Shown: positions 45,561-58,288, counted from the first letter of the stretch. The stretch: 64,000 nucleotides of DNA from Parietaria judaica (GCA_954871525.1 OX940869.1:24766001-24830000), one strand, 5' to 3'. Numbers and translations are program-made. The notes: generated from the letters alone by a model not told the origin.

Positions 45561-48523
45561 GTAATGGTTATGGGAGCAAAAAATATGTTCTGAAGGTGAC
45601 AAAGACGAACCCGTTGCACTCTGGGAACTTCAATGACTGGTATATGAACCTGAGAAGTGTTCTCTATGAAGAAAACCTGATGCATGTGCTTGAAAATGTT
45701 CCTTTGACCTATCCGGGCATTAAAGTGTTGGACATATTCTGTATATGCCCTCTATTTAGATGCTAATCCCGCTTATATAAGATTATGATCGTTTACCTAG
45801 GAATGAATGGTTCTTATTATTGTTAATCTTATGTAGTTATTTGCGGATTATAGATATACCTATCAAATTGAATGTTTAATCTTTAGTTCTTTAACTTTGC
45901 ATTTATGTTAAGTCATCCACTGGGTCTAGGTGAGGAGGTTTGACTAACATGAATAAAGAACTTAAAATTGGTCCATAGTTTAGATCGGAAGTGGGAACTT
46001 TTGATCGGGAACGATTATTGGTGAACTGAATAGATCACTTACATGTGGTGACCTATTACCGGGTCATAGTGTTGTCCATGCACTGTTAAATTCATCAGGT
46101 ATGAAGCGTCTTCATACTAGACAGGGAGAGACTTATATCCGAAATCATCATTTATGTCCGTCACTAATGAAAGTACAATAAGGTTGCTAAGATGATCAGA
46201 TGAAATCGGTTGATGTCCTGAGGTAATATGAGTTTGTGCGGTTAAACTTAAACGATCTTTGATGTAATCGTTTCAGTTTGTAATCGAGTATTCCCAACAC
46301 TTTACTTTGGGATCGGAAGGTTGACCGTGACAAACTGCATATTACGGATGTGGATAATAACTTTATGATTTCCTTATTATGATTTGTGGGAAGCAAATAA
46401 GTACTCATGGCCAGCTTACGACTTCATAACCCGATAAGTGAGTAGTTTGCAATAATCATAGATTAAGGTAATGTCGTCAAAAGGGCATAACAGTAATAAT
46501 AGATTTACATTTTTTTGATGAGAATCATAATAATACAAAAACCGAGATTCATGAAATCTGATTGTATCAATGGACGCCTGTGGTCAGAAAGATAAAATCT
46601 AAACACACTTGAGAGTTCAACTTCGCGCTATAGTGGAGTGTTACCGAAGTTGGTGAACGTTCTACACTTTCACCAAAGCTCGGGTGTGTTGTCATTTCTC
46701 CCCTTTGTAGCTCCACAAGGATGACACCGAAATTATGTTTAATATACTAATTAAACATTGAATAGATCCAATCAAGAGTGATTCGTGATTGTTGTCACGA
46801 ATTCAATGATTAACCTAAAAGTGGCAAAAGTACCAAAATTTTAGTACTGGCCGAGAATGTGAAAATTTTGATAATTGAATTTGATCCCTGGATAATTCTA
46901 GGATTATGGAAAATCAAATTCTGTAAATTTATCATTTTGAATCGTGGAGTTGTGATGTACGGTTTGAGAGTTATGGTCAAAACAGTTTTTCGGCTAAGGC
47001 CGGAATAGTCATTGTTTTAATTTGCGAATTTAAGAGAGAATTAAATATTGGAATTAATTCCTGGAATATTTAATTACGAAAATAATCATAATGATTTTAT
47101 AATTATAATTATGATTATGCGATTTTGTGTTTTTAATCTTGAAAATAATATAAGATTTAATTTATTAAATCTTATATGATATTTTCTAAAAAGATTTGTT
47201 TTTGGATTTATTGTTTATTTGATTTAATCATTAAATCAAATCTTTAAGTGAATATCTCCAAATTGGTTGAGATAATCTATCCAAAGTGAATGAGCCAGTT
47301 TCCTATAAATACTGGACCCCTAAACATCCTAAATCACACACAACACACACTTTAAACGTCAGAAAAATCGTTTTCTCTCTGCCTCTCTCAGTTCCTGCGA
47401 ATTTCTCAGCGAATATTCTTCCCGGGATTTTGGTTTAAGGCTCTAGTGATTATTCTAGGAGAGCCCATGCTCTCAGCGACGTAATCCCAGACAATACACC
47501 GGAAGACAATTGGGAGTTATATTCTCACAGAAAATCGCAAGAAGCATGTGGATTGGAGGCACAGAGTTCTTGAAGATCAGAGAACGCAGACAGAATCGTC
47601 GAAGGTGTCATGTACGCGTTCTTGTGTTTATCGATTATGATATTATTTATTGTTACTCGAGGCTCAATTAAATCAGTTAATAACGTGTAAAGAAAATTAA
47701 GAAATTTATTTTATCACTATCGGGCACATTAATTTTTGTTTTATGTATAACCTGATGGGGTAATGGGGATTATTGGTTTGGGACTCTAATCCTCGTTAAA
47801 ATATTTTTAAAAGGTTACCCCACGCATCGTATATACTGAGCAAGAATTTCTTATGGAGATTCTTTGAGAATCAGATCCCAGGAATCGGCATCATAGCAGT
47901 ATCGATCCCAATAATCGATATTAGAACCAGATGCAAAATTCCAGCAATTAGTATAAGAGCTAAATGCCCACTCTCAACATAAGGAACCTCATGCACGTTA
48001 GGAAGCTTATCTGAAGCAAGCCCGCCATTCCTAGGATATTTTCGGGCTCATGCTTGGGTCGATGATACCATTAATCAGAAGTGAGTACAAGCCTATGGAG
48101 CCATATCACATGAAAAGGTTCCTACAAAGGCAGTACGGGGACCTCAACAAGAAAAAGAGGTTCCAGATCACGCGTCAGCTCTTCCAGAAGAAGATGCACC
48201 CCACTCACTCTGTCAAATCGTATTTTGAGAAGATGATTGAACTGGCAAACCGAGTGAACGCGGCAGGCATTTCCATTGGACCGGAGCTTTTGAAGCTTAC
48301 GATCGTGAACTCTCTGACTCCAAATTTCAGCGACACTGTCGAAAGGGTTCTTGGTGGTAACTCAGTGCACCTTCACGGTCTTCGTGAGAAACTTTTGCTT
48401 GCTGAGAGCGACATACTCTGGACGAAGAAATATGAGAAGGAGATGCACAAGGAAGTGATGAACAAGAGAAAGAAGACTTTTGACTCTTCCACTTCAGGTA
48501 TAATTATTATAACAAGTTTCTAA
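45561..48523 (+). pseudogene. outer copia gag, split by solo LTR B
   Basis: The first part (45561-45725) encodes a copia Gag start with NPLHSGNFNDWYMNLRSVLY and ends at YPGIK. After solo LTR B the frame resumes at 47985 (through AHAWVDDTINQK), hits a stop, and after a shift continues as a capsid region (FLQRQYGDLNKKKRFQITRQ, then SYFEKMIELANRVNAAG) to about 48500. That the frame rejoins across the LTR supports LTR B as a simple insertion. Confidence 0.75.
45726..47979 (+). repeat. solo LTR B (about 2.25 kb)
   Basis: It starts TGTTGGACATATTCTG and ends CCCACTCTCAACA, between TAAAG (45721-45725) and TAAGG (47980-47984), a 5-bp duplication with one mismatch. TATAAATA is at 47304-47311. No internal region is attached. 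It is related to solo LTR A but well diverged. Confidence 0.72.
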
Positions 48524-49640
48524 GTTTTTGAGACTGAGTATGAGATACAACACAAAGTACTAAAGTGGTTTATACTTTATGTTATGTCAGGTGTTGGAGA
48601 CAACTTGGAGCTTGGGGCGGGTGGGAGCATGCATGGACAGATTGTGGCACTCGATAATAGTGATACCCAGTCTTCCACGAGCGTCTCCTACAAGAGGACG
48701 GCCAATTGACGAAGTCTTTCATTATGAGTGTCATTAAGACTTAGAGTTCATTTCTTTTAAGTGTTATGAGTTTTGAAATGATTGTCCGTAGTATTCTTTA
48801 TGAATAAATGATTGTCATTATTTTATTTAAGACTTATTTCATTACTATTAAAAGGTTGTTATCAGTTATGAAATGTTTGTTTCTCAAGAAAAGGATATGA
48901 TCAATAAATTAGTTATTAATTTCATTGACATTACTTGAATGAATAACTTTTCTTTAGTAACAACTTGCCCGATGATTAACATTATACAAATGGTTAAAGT
49001 AAAACTCACTCAACCTAGCATATCTTTGTGGTTATGAAATTGTACTAATTAAATAAGAAATGCATCAACAAGATCCATGGAGATGGAAACCTTGTTTATT
49101 CTTTACGATTATGAATCCAAAAGAAATGTAATTCTTATTTAACATAGCCAATTAATAACAGTCTATTTAATAAGACAAACAAAGATAGAATGAGTAATGT
49201 TTCATTGCTCATTATGGCTAAAAGGGAGGCTTATAAGTACTAGAATAATTTTGATTAATGAAAAGATAAGACTATGTCTTTCTTTTAAGAATCAAATAAG
49301 AATCTATTGAAAAGTGCACGATACTTAATTCCAACAAAGAAACCGATAATCATGAAAAACCAAATCGCCTTAATTTGATCAAAGCGATATGTATTCAAGT
49401 AAACCGTTTGAAAGCCTTGATTGAGAGACGATGAATCGTCACATCATTGACTCCCCATACAAAACATGGTTCATGCAATGATGAGGGAACAATGAACCAT
49501 AAGACAAATCACACTTCAAAACTATGATACCACACTTAATATGTTCCATCAAACGAGGCTTTCTATGAGACCATATGAGATATGTGTTTGGGTAAAGACC
49601 CATCAAATCATAAATAGTTCTCAAATTACTCCGACGACCA
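48524..49640 (+). other. outer copia interior, unassigned
   Basis: This should hold protease, GAG-pre-integrase and the integrase core in copia order, but I could not recover recognisable motifs through the stops and shifts. Confidence 0.4.
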
Positions 49641-49649
49641 CATCAATAG

Positions 49650-50940
49650 TTGATAAGAAATGGTCTAGACTTGGATCCAGAGAAACTATTTTGTTCATGA
49701 GGATATCCTGAGGAAACGAAAGGATATTTGCTTACTACAACCGAAAACTCCAAATATGTTAGATAGATGGACTTGGGGCATTTAAGAAAGAAAAGGTTCT
49801 TGAAAGAAATGCTAGTAGGAGCAACATTATACTTGTAATACGTAAATGACTCAATGAACTAGAGAGAACAGTTGATAGGATACATAGACAGTTCAACCAT
49901 TATTAATGAACCTTAGAAATGTTCTTAAGGATTCAAACTTAATCAAGGTGCATTTTATGATACAGTATGACCTCAAATGGTTGAGGACTTCAGATAAGGC
50001 ACAAAAGTGACCTGCATAAGATTGTATGAACTATAGTATGATACACTAACACTGTGGGGATCTGACTAAGGTTGCTATACACATAAGATATTGGATATGC
50101 TTATACTTTCAATAAGTCAGGTCTCAATTCCTTCTGCGATGGCAAACCAAGGTCTTATAATGAAACGGTGGGAGGGAATGTCTATGAAATATGGCTTGGA
50201 GCCATGAAATCATAAGACGGACTCCATGTAAAAACCAAATTAAGTACGAGACTTAATAACTGCACCAAAGGGACAAAACCCAATAGACAGCAATGGATCT
50301 TCGTAAGGAAGAGCATGGATGGCAACATATGAACATACGAAATGAGAGACTTGGATGAAATGGTTCTAACAGAATTGTAATATTGACTACACATGAAATG
50401 TTCTCTTTCAACTAGTCGTATCCAAGTCTATAAGGATTTTGCTTGAAGTTGCCACATTTCATGAATCTGGCAAATGATAAAAGAAACTGTCCTTCTCAGA
50501 AATTGTTTCTTTGAAAGAAGATGTGTAAATGAAACACCTTGAAAAGTTTACAGTCTCAGCTAAACATGTTAAATGGAATAAGCTGACAGGATCGGATGTT
50601 GATCCTCATCAAGCATCTCATAGTAAATGTCAAAGTCTTAACCAATTCTGGTTTCATTAAACACCAAGATACCCAACAAGTGTATAAGAAACAGTGGGAG
50701 TAGAAATGATCTATTGAAATCTATATGATAGATAATTGATATACCAGAACTAGAAATAATATGGAGATATTACTTGGAAAGTTGTTTTTAAAAATATGAC
50801 TTGAGTCGGACTGCCTAGAACTAGGAGTCGGGATCTGTTACAGACAGAGCTGGAAACAATACCAGCCTCAAGTTAGAATGTATGAGAGCTAAAAACAAAT
50901 TTTCTTTAGTTTAATGGTGCGGACCATCGAAATGCACAAG
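49650..50940 (+). pseudogene. outer copia pol remnants: integrase end and reverse transcriptase
   Basis: Across shifting frames I recognise the integrase/RT linker (a decayed GYPKETKGY-type motif near 49690 and GAFKKEKVLERNASRSN near 49780). RT pieces follow: EAMKS near 50200, KPNRQQWIFVRKSMDGN near 50280, KSIRILLEVATFHESG near 50425, and HQASHS near 50615. No catalytic YVDD block survives intact. Solo LTR D follows directly. Confidence 0.65.
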
Positions 50941-50945
50941 TTCGG

Positions 50946-52459
50946 TGTTATATGCATTTTTTGAAACATATAAATATGGGCCTTTTTTGGCAAAAAGTCA
51001 AAGTCTATCAATTAAAGTCAAAGCCCACCGGCGGAGTCGAAGACCAAAGGCCCACGAACCAAGACATTGGCGAGGCCCGAAGTCAAAAAGACGAAAAAGA
51101 CAAAATCCTTGAAAGGCACCTCGCCTGACGAGGTACCCTCGCCCGATGAGGTACCTTGACTGACAAGGTTCCCTGGCCTGACGAGCCCCTCGCCTGACAA
51201 GGTACCCAGGCCTGACGAGGTACCTTCCCGACGAGGTATCTTGGCCTGGCGAGCATCGTCGCCCAGCGAAGACCCTGTTCTGGCGAGCATCCTCGCCACA
51301 CCTTGACGAAGGGATAACTTACAATTATTCCACACGACGAGGAGATCCAAGCTCACGAAGAACCCCCAGAAATCCTCCAGATTCCCCCGTACTCAACATA
51401 CAAACTCGGGGACAACCAGATGACATCAAAGATGAGCTAAAGAGCACCGACGACCCCCTCGACAGGGCTAGGAGCCGCGGCCAAGACCCCTCAAGGAAGG
51501 GAGAAATTTGCAGGCCCCTGATGTGCAATTTTAGGGAATTGGTTTTCCTATAAATAGGAGTCTCCCCCTCTTCATTTCCACACTCACTCACAGCTTTCTC
51601 CGGAGCTTCTCTCTCTAAAATTTGTCCTCTTCTCCAATGAGTATTGAGAACTCGTCGGGAGAGGCTCGTCTAAGAAGAGATCTAGAGTAGAGTCTCAGCC
51701 TCAATAGGAGGGTTATTCGACGAGTCGACGAAGGCGTCCCTCGCCAGGTTAAGGCCCTCGCCACAACGAGCTCGCCAACACCGACAAGGTCGACAAGGAG
51801 CATCTCTCGTCAGGTTAAGGCCCTCGCCACAACGAACTGGCCAACACCGACGAGGTCAAATAGGAGGATCTCACACCGGTAATACCCTCGCTGCTCGGCC
51901 TAGGGTCACCCCTGCACCGCCAACATCGGCACTTCCGACGAGTCAAACCACATCGTTATTCACCCGCCATTTATCACTAACCCTGAACTACGTGAGACCT
52001 GATTCTCTTAAACTGAGATACGTAGGCACCCTCGCCCAGCCATAAGCGACAGGGCACGGGCCCGATCTACCCTTCTTTGCAGGCCTTCCCTCGCCATAGG
52101 AGCTAGCCAAGGAAGGGAAATCATGAAGAATCATCAAGATTAGCTCGGAGCTTCATCAAGATCGGAGTTCGCCTAGACGAGGACATCGCCAAGACGAGGA
52201 CTTTGCCAAGACAAGGAATTCGCCCCGACGAGGAGCTTCGCCAAGACACAGACTTCGCCCGACGAGGAAGGAAGTTCACCAAGGATCGCCAAGAACAGCC
52301 CGTAGACTCATCCAAGACGATAGATTCGCCTCCAGCTTTGACGATCATCAGTCAACCCGCGTTGACTCAGCATTCAATCATCCAGGCGTTCAGCAGGTCT
52401 AACTCGGGACCCGAACCTTGGATCCGACTCTAAGTTAAAGCCATTTTTACGCATTAACA
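50946..52459 (+). repeat. solo LTR D, 1514 bp
   Basis: Perfect 5-bp duplication TTCGG (50941-50945 and 52460-52464). It starts TGTTATATGCATTT and ends ACGCATTAACA, like solo LTR C. TATAAATA is at 51549-51556. Bases about 51110-51300 are a minisatellite of CCTGACGAGGTACC-type units, and 52170-52290 repeats CGCCAAGACGAGGA-type units. Confidence 0.85.
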
Positions 52460-52464
52460 TTCGG

Positions 52465-53886
52465 TCATATCAATTTTTAAAGGGAAATATTCTATGTTAC
52501 CAAATGAATCTAGATAATAATGATTGGGCGGCTATTGAAGCCTACCATTCTAAACCATAAAAAATTCAGAAATAAGGAAGAATATGTTCTGTCTGAAAAG
52601 AGTGGAAAAGTAATTTAGGCCTCAGCCAAAATAAGACTATTGTAGAAGACTAAACCACTGAAACCAAGTAAAATACTGCCTGTGAGGTAGATATTGAGAA
52701 GGTCTGGATAAGAGATCTTACTCTCTAAACCAGAAATGATGCTGCATAAAGCTGAAGCAGTACCACTCTGGTGTATTTGACAAAAGAGCCATCAACCAAG
52801 CTTATAAATTTCGATCATAAGATATTGTAAAGCAGATACTTGGTAATTATATCTTTTCAATTTTGACAAGATAAGAACACATAAAGGATTGAAACGTATA
52901 ATAAGACGTAGTAAATCAAATAAGACAAATATTATGTCTAGCGGAATCTAAATGTTGTTCTGGACACATTTGAGACATCTGCAGTAGCAAACAAAATTTA
53001 ATGTAGATGACATTATTTTGGGTAAATGTATTAAATGATACACTCATATATACAAAGGCAAGTTTCGTTGTTTCAAAAGTCTTACACCTGTATCACTCTA
53101 AAAACAAAGTCTCTGAATTGTTATAACAGATAAATCTCCTAAAAGTCCCTAATCGAGTGTCATTATGCGAAATACGGGGACACGTATGACATACCAAGAT
53201 TAGTATATGATAGAAAGGTAAGAATGGTTCTTGACTTGGGAGAAGTCACGATCTTTTATCACATTGACCTGAGTTATGAGAACTCTAGTCTGACAGACCC
53301 GCGTTCTATGAGGTTCACATGGAAACTATTAAACGTTAGGAAGGTGACATTGAAATCTCAAGAACAGACAAACATATGGAAAAGCAATCTTAAGACTGAG
53401 CAAAATTATAGTCCATTACCTGGCAATTGATACACCTTGAGAACAACACAACGCTATCCGTAACAGGTAGTTATAACAGTTGTTTTTGGGTAAATCACAA
53501 ACCTTGTAGAGTGGATATAATTGAGCAAGATGACACTCGTCTCTCCTCATTGGAGTTATACAACTCAGGGCCTCCTGTATGGAGCGGATCATGAAATGCG
53601 TGGCCACGCTCAAGTTGGTAATAGTTACACTTGGTTAATTCAATGATACCAATCCAGGATAAACAGGAAACATGAAACTGACTATACAGAAGAAGTACCA
53701 AATCCATGGTCTGTGTCACCTTCCGAAATGTATAGATGAAAACCAAAAGTTGCATGAAAATAAAAAATGTTATTTTGTTTGTCGAAGACAGGATAAATGT
53801 CGGATCACCGAAATATTGTGAATTGGGAATAGTTATGTCTTACTAGAGACCTCTTGCTACCTCTTGCTACTAATGGGATAATCACC
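52465..53886 (+). pseudogene. outer copia 3' coding remnant
   Basis: This interval lies between solo LTR D and the 3' LTR and should correspond to the RT/RNase H end of pol. It is riddled with stops, and I recognise no intact motif. The assignment is by position only. Confidence 0.45.
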
Positions 53887-53888
53887 CA

Positions 53889-54454
53889 TGAGAATTAATA
53901 TAAATAATTAGTAGGTTAATGGGCTTGATTAAAGTGAATCATGAAGCCCATTAACACTAAACCCTATTCCTATATGGAGATTAAGAGAAAAAAGAAACTA
54001 ATGATTCATGCAATTCATTACACACAAACCCTAAAGGAAGTTTCCAATTCTCTGTCTCCCTAACTTGAATTCGACATCTCTCTATTCCAAAGGAGGTGGT
54101 CGAATTCTCTTAGCTCCATATAGCGTTCTTGATTCGTTCTCTAATCACCGAAAAGCACTAGTATTCGGTGATTTTCGGCGTTAAAGCGTTCCCTTGACGA
54201 TGTGGTGTACGAAATAGAGAGTCGTGCATATTGACGGCTTGGTGATCGGCATAAGGGCGTGGACAAGCAAAGGGAAGAAAGCTCGGCGTGTTCATGAGAT
54301 CGGATCTTCAAGACGGATACGAGAAGCGTTCGGTAAAGACTATGTCTTATACGGTAACATTTAATAATAGCGTTGTTATCTAGATCGAATGTTTTCTAGG
54401 ATTTCTCGGAATTTTCACTTCCGGAAATATGTATAATCTTAGAAAAACCCAACA
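53889..54454 (+). repeat. 3' LTR of the outer copia element (5' end diverged)
   Basis: Matches 32387-32960 with scattered substitutions and small indels, and ends at the same AAACCCAACA. The first 45 or so bases expected from the 5' LTR are replaced by unrelated sequence containing CTCTTGCTAC twice. Confidence 0.82.
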
Positions 54455-54974
54455 ATATATTTAATAAATATGCTAATTTGATTAAATAAATAAAATGGAT
54501 ATTTATTTATTTATATAAGAATTTGATGTGATTAATAATTAAAATTCTTAAATTATATTGAATAGTTGATCAGGAGGATTGATGTTATGTAGTATGTACT
54601 ATCTTATTTATTTTAGTTAATCTGCTAATATTCTTCAATAAATGACGTTATGATTAGTGAATTAGAGTATTTAATTCTTGTAATTAAGTCAAGAGTTGAC
54701 AATGGATCTAGGCTTAATTATGCCTCATTATCTCATGCGTGGTCGAATTTTTTAATGGAAGAATGATAGATGATGTGTATCGCGATGAGATAAATCAAAT
54801 TTGAATAATCTAATTAATATGAGAAAAGAAAAATTCAAATGATGTTATGTATTCTTTATTGATTCATGGAAGAAGGAGATAATGACGTAAGATCATTCAA
54901 AATTCGAATTAATTGGTCCTATGCTGAAGCCGCATATTATTATTGAGATATAGATAAAGAAATAATTCCTCTAA

Positions 54975-55141
54975 GTGTTTTAATTTCTACGTGGAGAAAA
55001 ATAATCATAAGATTTCCTAGAAACAATATCCCATCATAATTAATGCGTTACGTAAATATGTTACGTAAAATTATAGTGCATGGTATTTTTGTGTAGTTCT
55101 TAATTAGGTGTTAAAAATGTTTGTATTCACAATAGGCTATA
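54975..55141 (+). repeat. segmental duplicate, left copy (empty site)
   Basis: From GTGTTTTAATTTCTACGTGG to AATAGGCTATAG it matches 56908-58070 once the foldback element there is removed. It carries a single TAGAAACAATATCC, i.e. the unoccupied target. Confidence 0.82.
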
Positions 55142-55599
55142 GTACAAGTGTTCCCGAACCTATTTTAGAGATTCCGGAGTGAAAATGTGCCCATAAATTG
55201 ACAATAAAATCTCTTCTGCATTTTTTATTTTTGGTCAGGTTTGACATATTTACCACGGTCATCACGGCCCCTACGCCAAGGGACTCGCTCGGTGCGGCTG
55301 CCTCGGTGGCCTTGTTTGACACCAAAACAAGCTTATCGTATGTTGGTTCCAATGATAATGGATCTGCAACCAAAGAACAACACACAAAGAGCAAGAACAA
55401 AGGAAGAAGAAAGCTTTGGGAGAAAGGATTCTCTTTGATTATTTCGAAGGCAAAAAATACAAAAGAAGGAGTTACAAAATAAACACTAACACAAGTATTT
55501 ATAGGAGACCAAAAAAACGAAACCCTAACTAAACTTCCTAAAATAGACTCAATCAAATCTTTACAATTTACATTCGAATCCTAACAGAATCAGGAAACC

Positions 55600-56590
55600 A
55601 AATCAAATCAAATCTCCAAGCTTGCTCTTCAAGTTTGGCACCTTCTAGAATCGGTTTCGATGGCTTCTGGTCGGATGTCCTTAGCAGGGCTGCTAGGGTG
55701 TATTTCTTCCCGGGGCATTCCTGCTCGGGGCTCTTCTGCTAGGGAGCCACTTATGCTCGGGGGCACTCCTGGTAGGGGCATTTCTGCTCGGGCCCTTCTC
55801 TGCTAGGGGAAGCTCTGGTGGGGAGATCTCTTCTAGGGAAACTCCTCTCTGCTAGGGAGATCTCTGCTAGAGGTTGAGCCAAGTCAGGCTTAAACTCACA
55901 TCGTACGCATAATTCCTCATACTCTGATTCGTTATACACAGGCTCATCGTACTCATCATACAAAGGTTCGGCATATTCCGTCTCTCCGGTAACCGATTCG
56001 TCGTACACGGCCTAGCCGTTCTCCACCTCATCGTACATTGTTTCGTCGTAATCTGGGATAACCATCTCAAATGCTGCCGCCCATCGCACATCTTCTCGAA
56101 CCGCCTCATGTCGACGGATCGCATGACCGTAGCTGCCAAAATTTTACCCGTACAGGTTCGCTTGGTCGTCCTCGGTGTCGGACTCATCTCGGCATAGTTG
56201 CTCCTTTTGATTCTGCATCATTGTAGCCATCCGACAGGTCAACAATTCTACTTGAGTACGCAATTCGTTGACCTCTTCTCGTCTCACCATATCCTACACG
56301 AAAGCGTCGTGACCGACCCGCTTCTTCGGTGCCCTGCACAGAAAGGAGTGATACCAACTAATGTAGAGCGGAGTATGAAGAACACGAAAAACACGTCTTC
56401 TGACTCATACAGGTTTGCTCGGTCGTCCTCGGTGTCGGACTCCGCTCGACGTAGTTGCTCCTTTTGATTCTGCATCATTGTAGCCGCAATACGTCGACCT
56501 CTTCTTGTCTCATCATATCCTATACGAAAGCGTCGTGACCGACTTGCTTCAGTGCCCTGCACAAAAACGAGTGATACCAACTGATGTAGA
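55600..56590 (-). pseudogene. decayed Ty3/gypsy gag fragment
   Basis: Minus-strand frames resemble the start of a chromovirus-like Gag: a stretch with MMQNQKEQL and ESDTEDD, then GSYGHAIRRHEAVREDVRWA and an acidic Tyr/Glu-rich tail (DEPVYNESEYEELCVRC). A unit of about 200-250 bp is duplicated in tandem (56153-56363 and 56409-56590), each beginning on the minus strand with TTGGTATCACTC, similar to a primer site. The adjoining 55142-55600 has a TATAAATA on the minus strand and may be LTR-derived, but I could not match it to a partner. Confidence 0.42.
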
Positions 56591-56907
56591 ACATGAAAAA
56601 TATGTGTTTATGAGATAAAACTCGACTTTACAAGTAAAAGCTCATTTTTTTATTCATCAATAACTAATCTTCATACAATTATCGATAGCATTTATATAGA
56701 GGAAATGGGCATCACTTATATTCCTAAAATAGCTAGGATGAAGCATAAAAAAATAAAGAAATTAAAGTAAAGGCAAATATCATATTAAATCATCATAATG
56801 AAAGGAATAAGTAAATAAATCTTAATTCTTTGACAATCTTCTTTGATTTGCCAAGGAGATCATGCGCACTCCATAATTTGCCAAGGATATACATGCTTCA
56901 TCACTAT

Positions 56908-58070
56908 GTGTTTTAATTTCTACGTGGGGAAAAATAAACACAAGATTACCTATAGAAACAAGGGTAAACTGCAGTTAATGTACTTAATGTTTGATCGGCT
57001 GTGTATCTAATGTTTATATTTGACAATTAATGTACTCAAACTTGATTCCGTTAGATTTTTTCGTGTTTTCCGTCACTTGACCGTTAGCGAGTGATTCCTC
57101 CTCTACATGTACACTTTTCGTATTTTTGACATAACTCACTCATTTTTTGTCCAAAGTTTATGCACGACCTACGGTTGGAAAGATAAGAGATAGATCTACA
57201 ACTTTGGTGTTTTAAGTTTTGTAAAAAAAAGTTTAAAAAAAATACTAAATTTCAATTACAACGTAAAACTGGACATTAGTTTAATGCAAAATATTTGTTT
57301 CGAGCAAATTTTAATACACTTAATGGCTTGTATTGATGAAACTTAAAACTAAGACATTGTATATAAATCTCTTATCTTTCCAACTGTAGTTTATTTATAA
57401 ATTTTGGACAAAAATTGAGTGAGTTATGCCAAAAATATGAAAGATGTGATGTGAAAAAATCTTTCGTACTTTTGGCATATAACTTACTCATTTTTTGTCT
57501 AAAATTTATAAATAAACTACCGTTGGAAAGATAAAAGATTTATCTACAACGTTTTAGTTTTACGTTTTATCAGAAAAAAGTCATTAAGTATATTAAAATT
57601 TGCTCGAAACAAATATTTTGCATTGCACTAATGTCCAGTTTTACGTTGTAATTGAAATTTCGTATTTTTTCAAAACTCTTTTCAACAAAACTTAAAACAC
57701 CAAAGTTGTAAATATATAGTTTATCTTTCCAACCGTAGGTCGTGCATATAATATGGACAAAAAATAAGTGAGTTATGCCAAAAATACGAAAATTGTACAT
57801 ATAGAGGAGGAATCACTTGCTGACGGTCAAGTGACAGAAAACACGAAAAAATCTAACGGAATCAAGTTTTTTTACATTAGCCATCGAAAATAAACATTGG
57901 GTACATAATCCGCAGCCAATACAACCTTGGGTACATTAGCAGCAGTTTACCCTAGAAACAATATCCGATGGTAACGCGTTACGTAAAATATGTTATGTGA
58001 AATTATCGTGCATGGTATTTTGTATAGTATACTTGGGTGTTAAAAATCTTTGTATTAACAATAGGCTATA
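56908..58070 (+). repeat. segmental duplicate, right copy (occupied site)
   Basis: Same sequence as 54975-55141 with a 991-bp foldback element inserted plus its duplicated target. Confidence 0.82.
56962..57952. mobile_element. foldback Mutator-like element (TIR-MULE), non-autonomous
   Basis: It is bounded by the 9-bp duplication TAGAAACAA (56953-56961 and 57953-57961), the length typical for Mutator transposases. The terminal GGGTAAACTGC pairs with GCAGTTTACCC. The inverted arms run about 370 bp each with high identity (sharing TTGATTCCGTTAGATTTTTT and GACCTACGGTTGGAAAGATA). The centre contains further inverted copies of the TGAGTTATGCCAAAAATA word. It has no coding capacity. The duplicate at 54975-55141 shows the empty site. 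Confidence 0.88.
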
Positions 58071-58288
58071 AAAAAACTGGTAAAAAAAATGTCTTAATAC
58101 ATAAATTCATACAATTAATTAACGTGTACATGCATTAAGACGAGATAACTAAAAGATATTAATACATTAACTTTGAAAGACCAATAAAGGTCATCAATTA
58201 CTCCATATATTTTATATATAACACATTTGAAATTATACCATAAAATTTCGAATTTACGTACTAATAATAAGTCCATTATTGTATCAAT

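Larger units (their letters stand above)
32341..54454 (+). mobile_element. Ty1/copia element, 22.1 kb including four nested insertions
   Basis: The element is framed by the 5-bp duplication ATATA (32336-32340 and 54455-54459). It has LTRs at both ends, an initiator-Met-type primer site at 32962-32973, gag and pol remnants in copia order, and many stops. Subtracting solo LTR A, Tat2, solo LTR B and solo LTR D with their duplications leaves about 7.5 kb, a normal copia length. It therefore landed first, and the others arrived later. Confidence 0.85.

Noticed and set aside
51018..51356. 112-residue minus-strand ORF
   Set aside because: Antisense reading of the minisatellite in solo LTR D.
55137..55556. 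139-residue minus-strand ORF with a hydrophobic start
   Set aside because: Spans a probable LTR-derived segment with its own TATA-like box; no domain recognised and composition fits chance.
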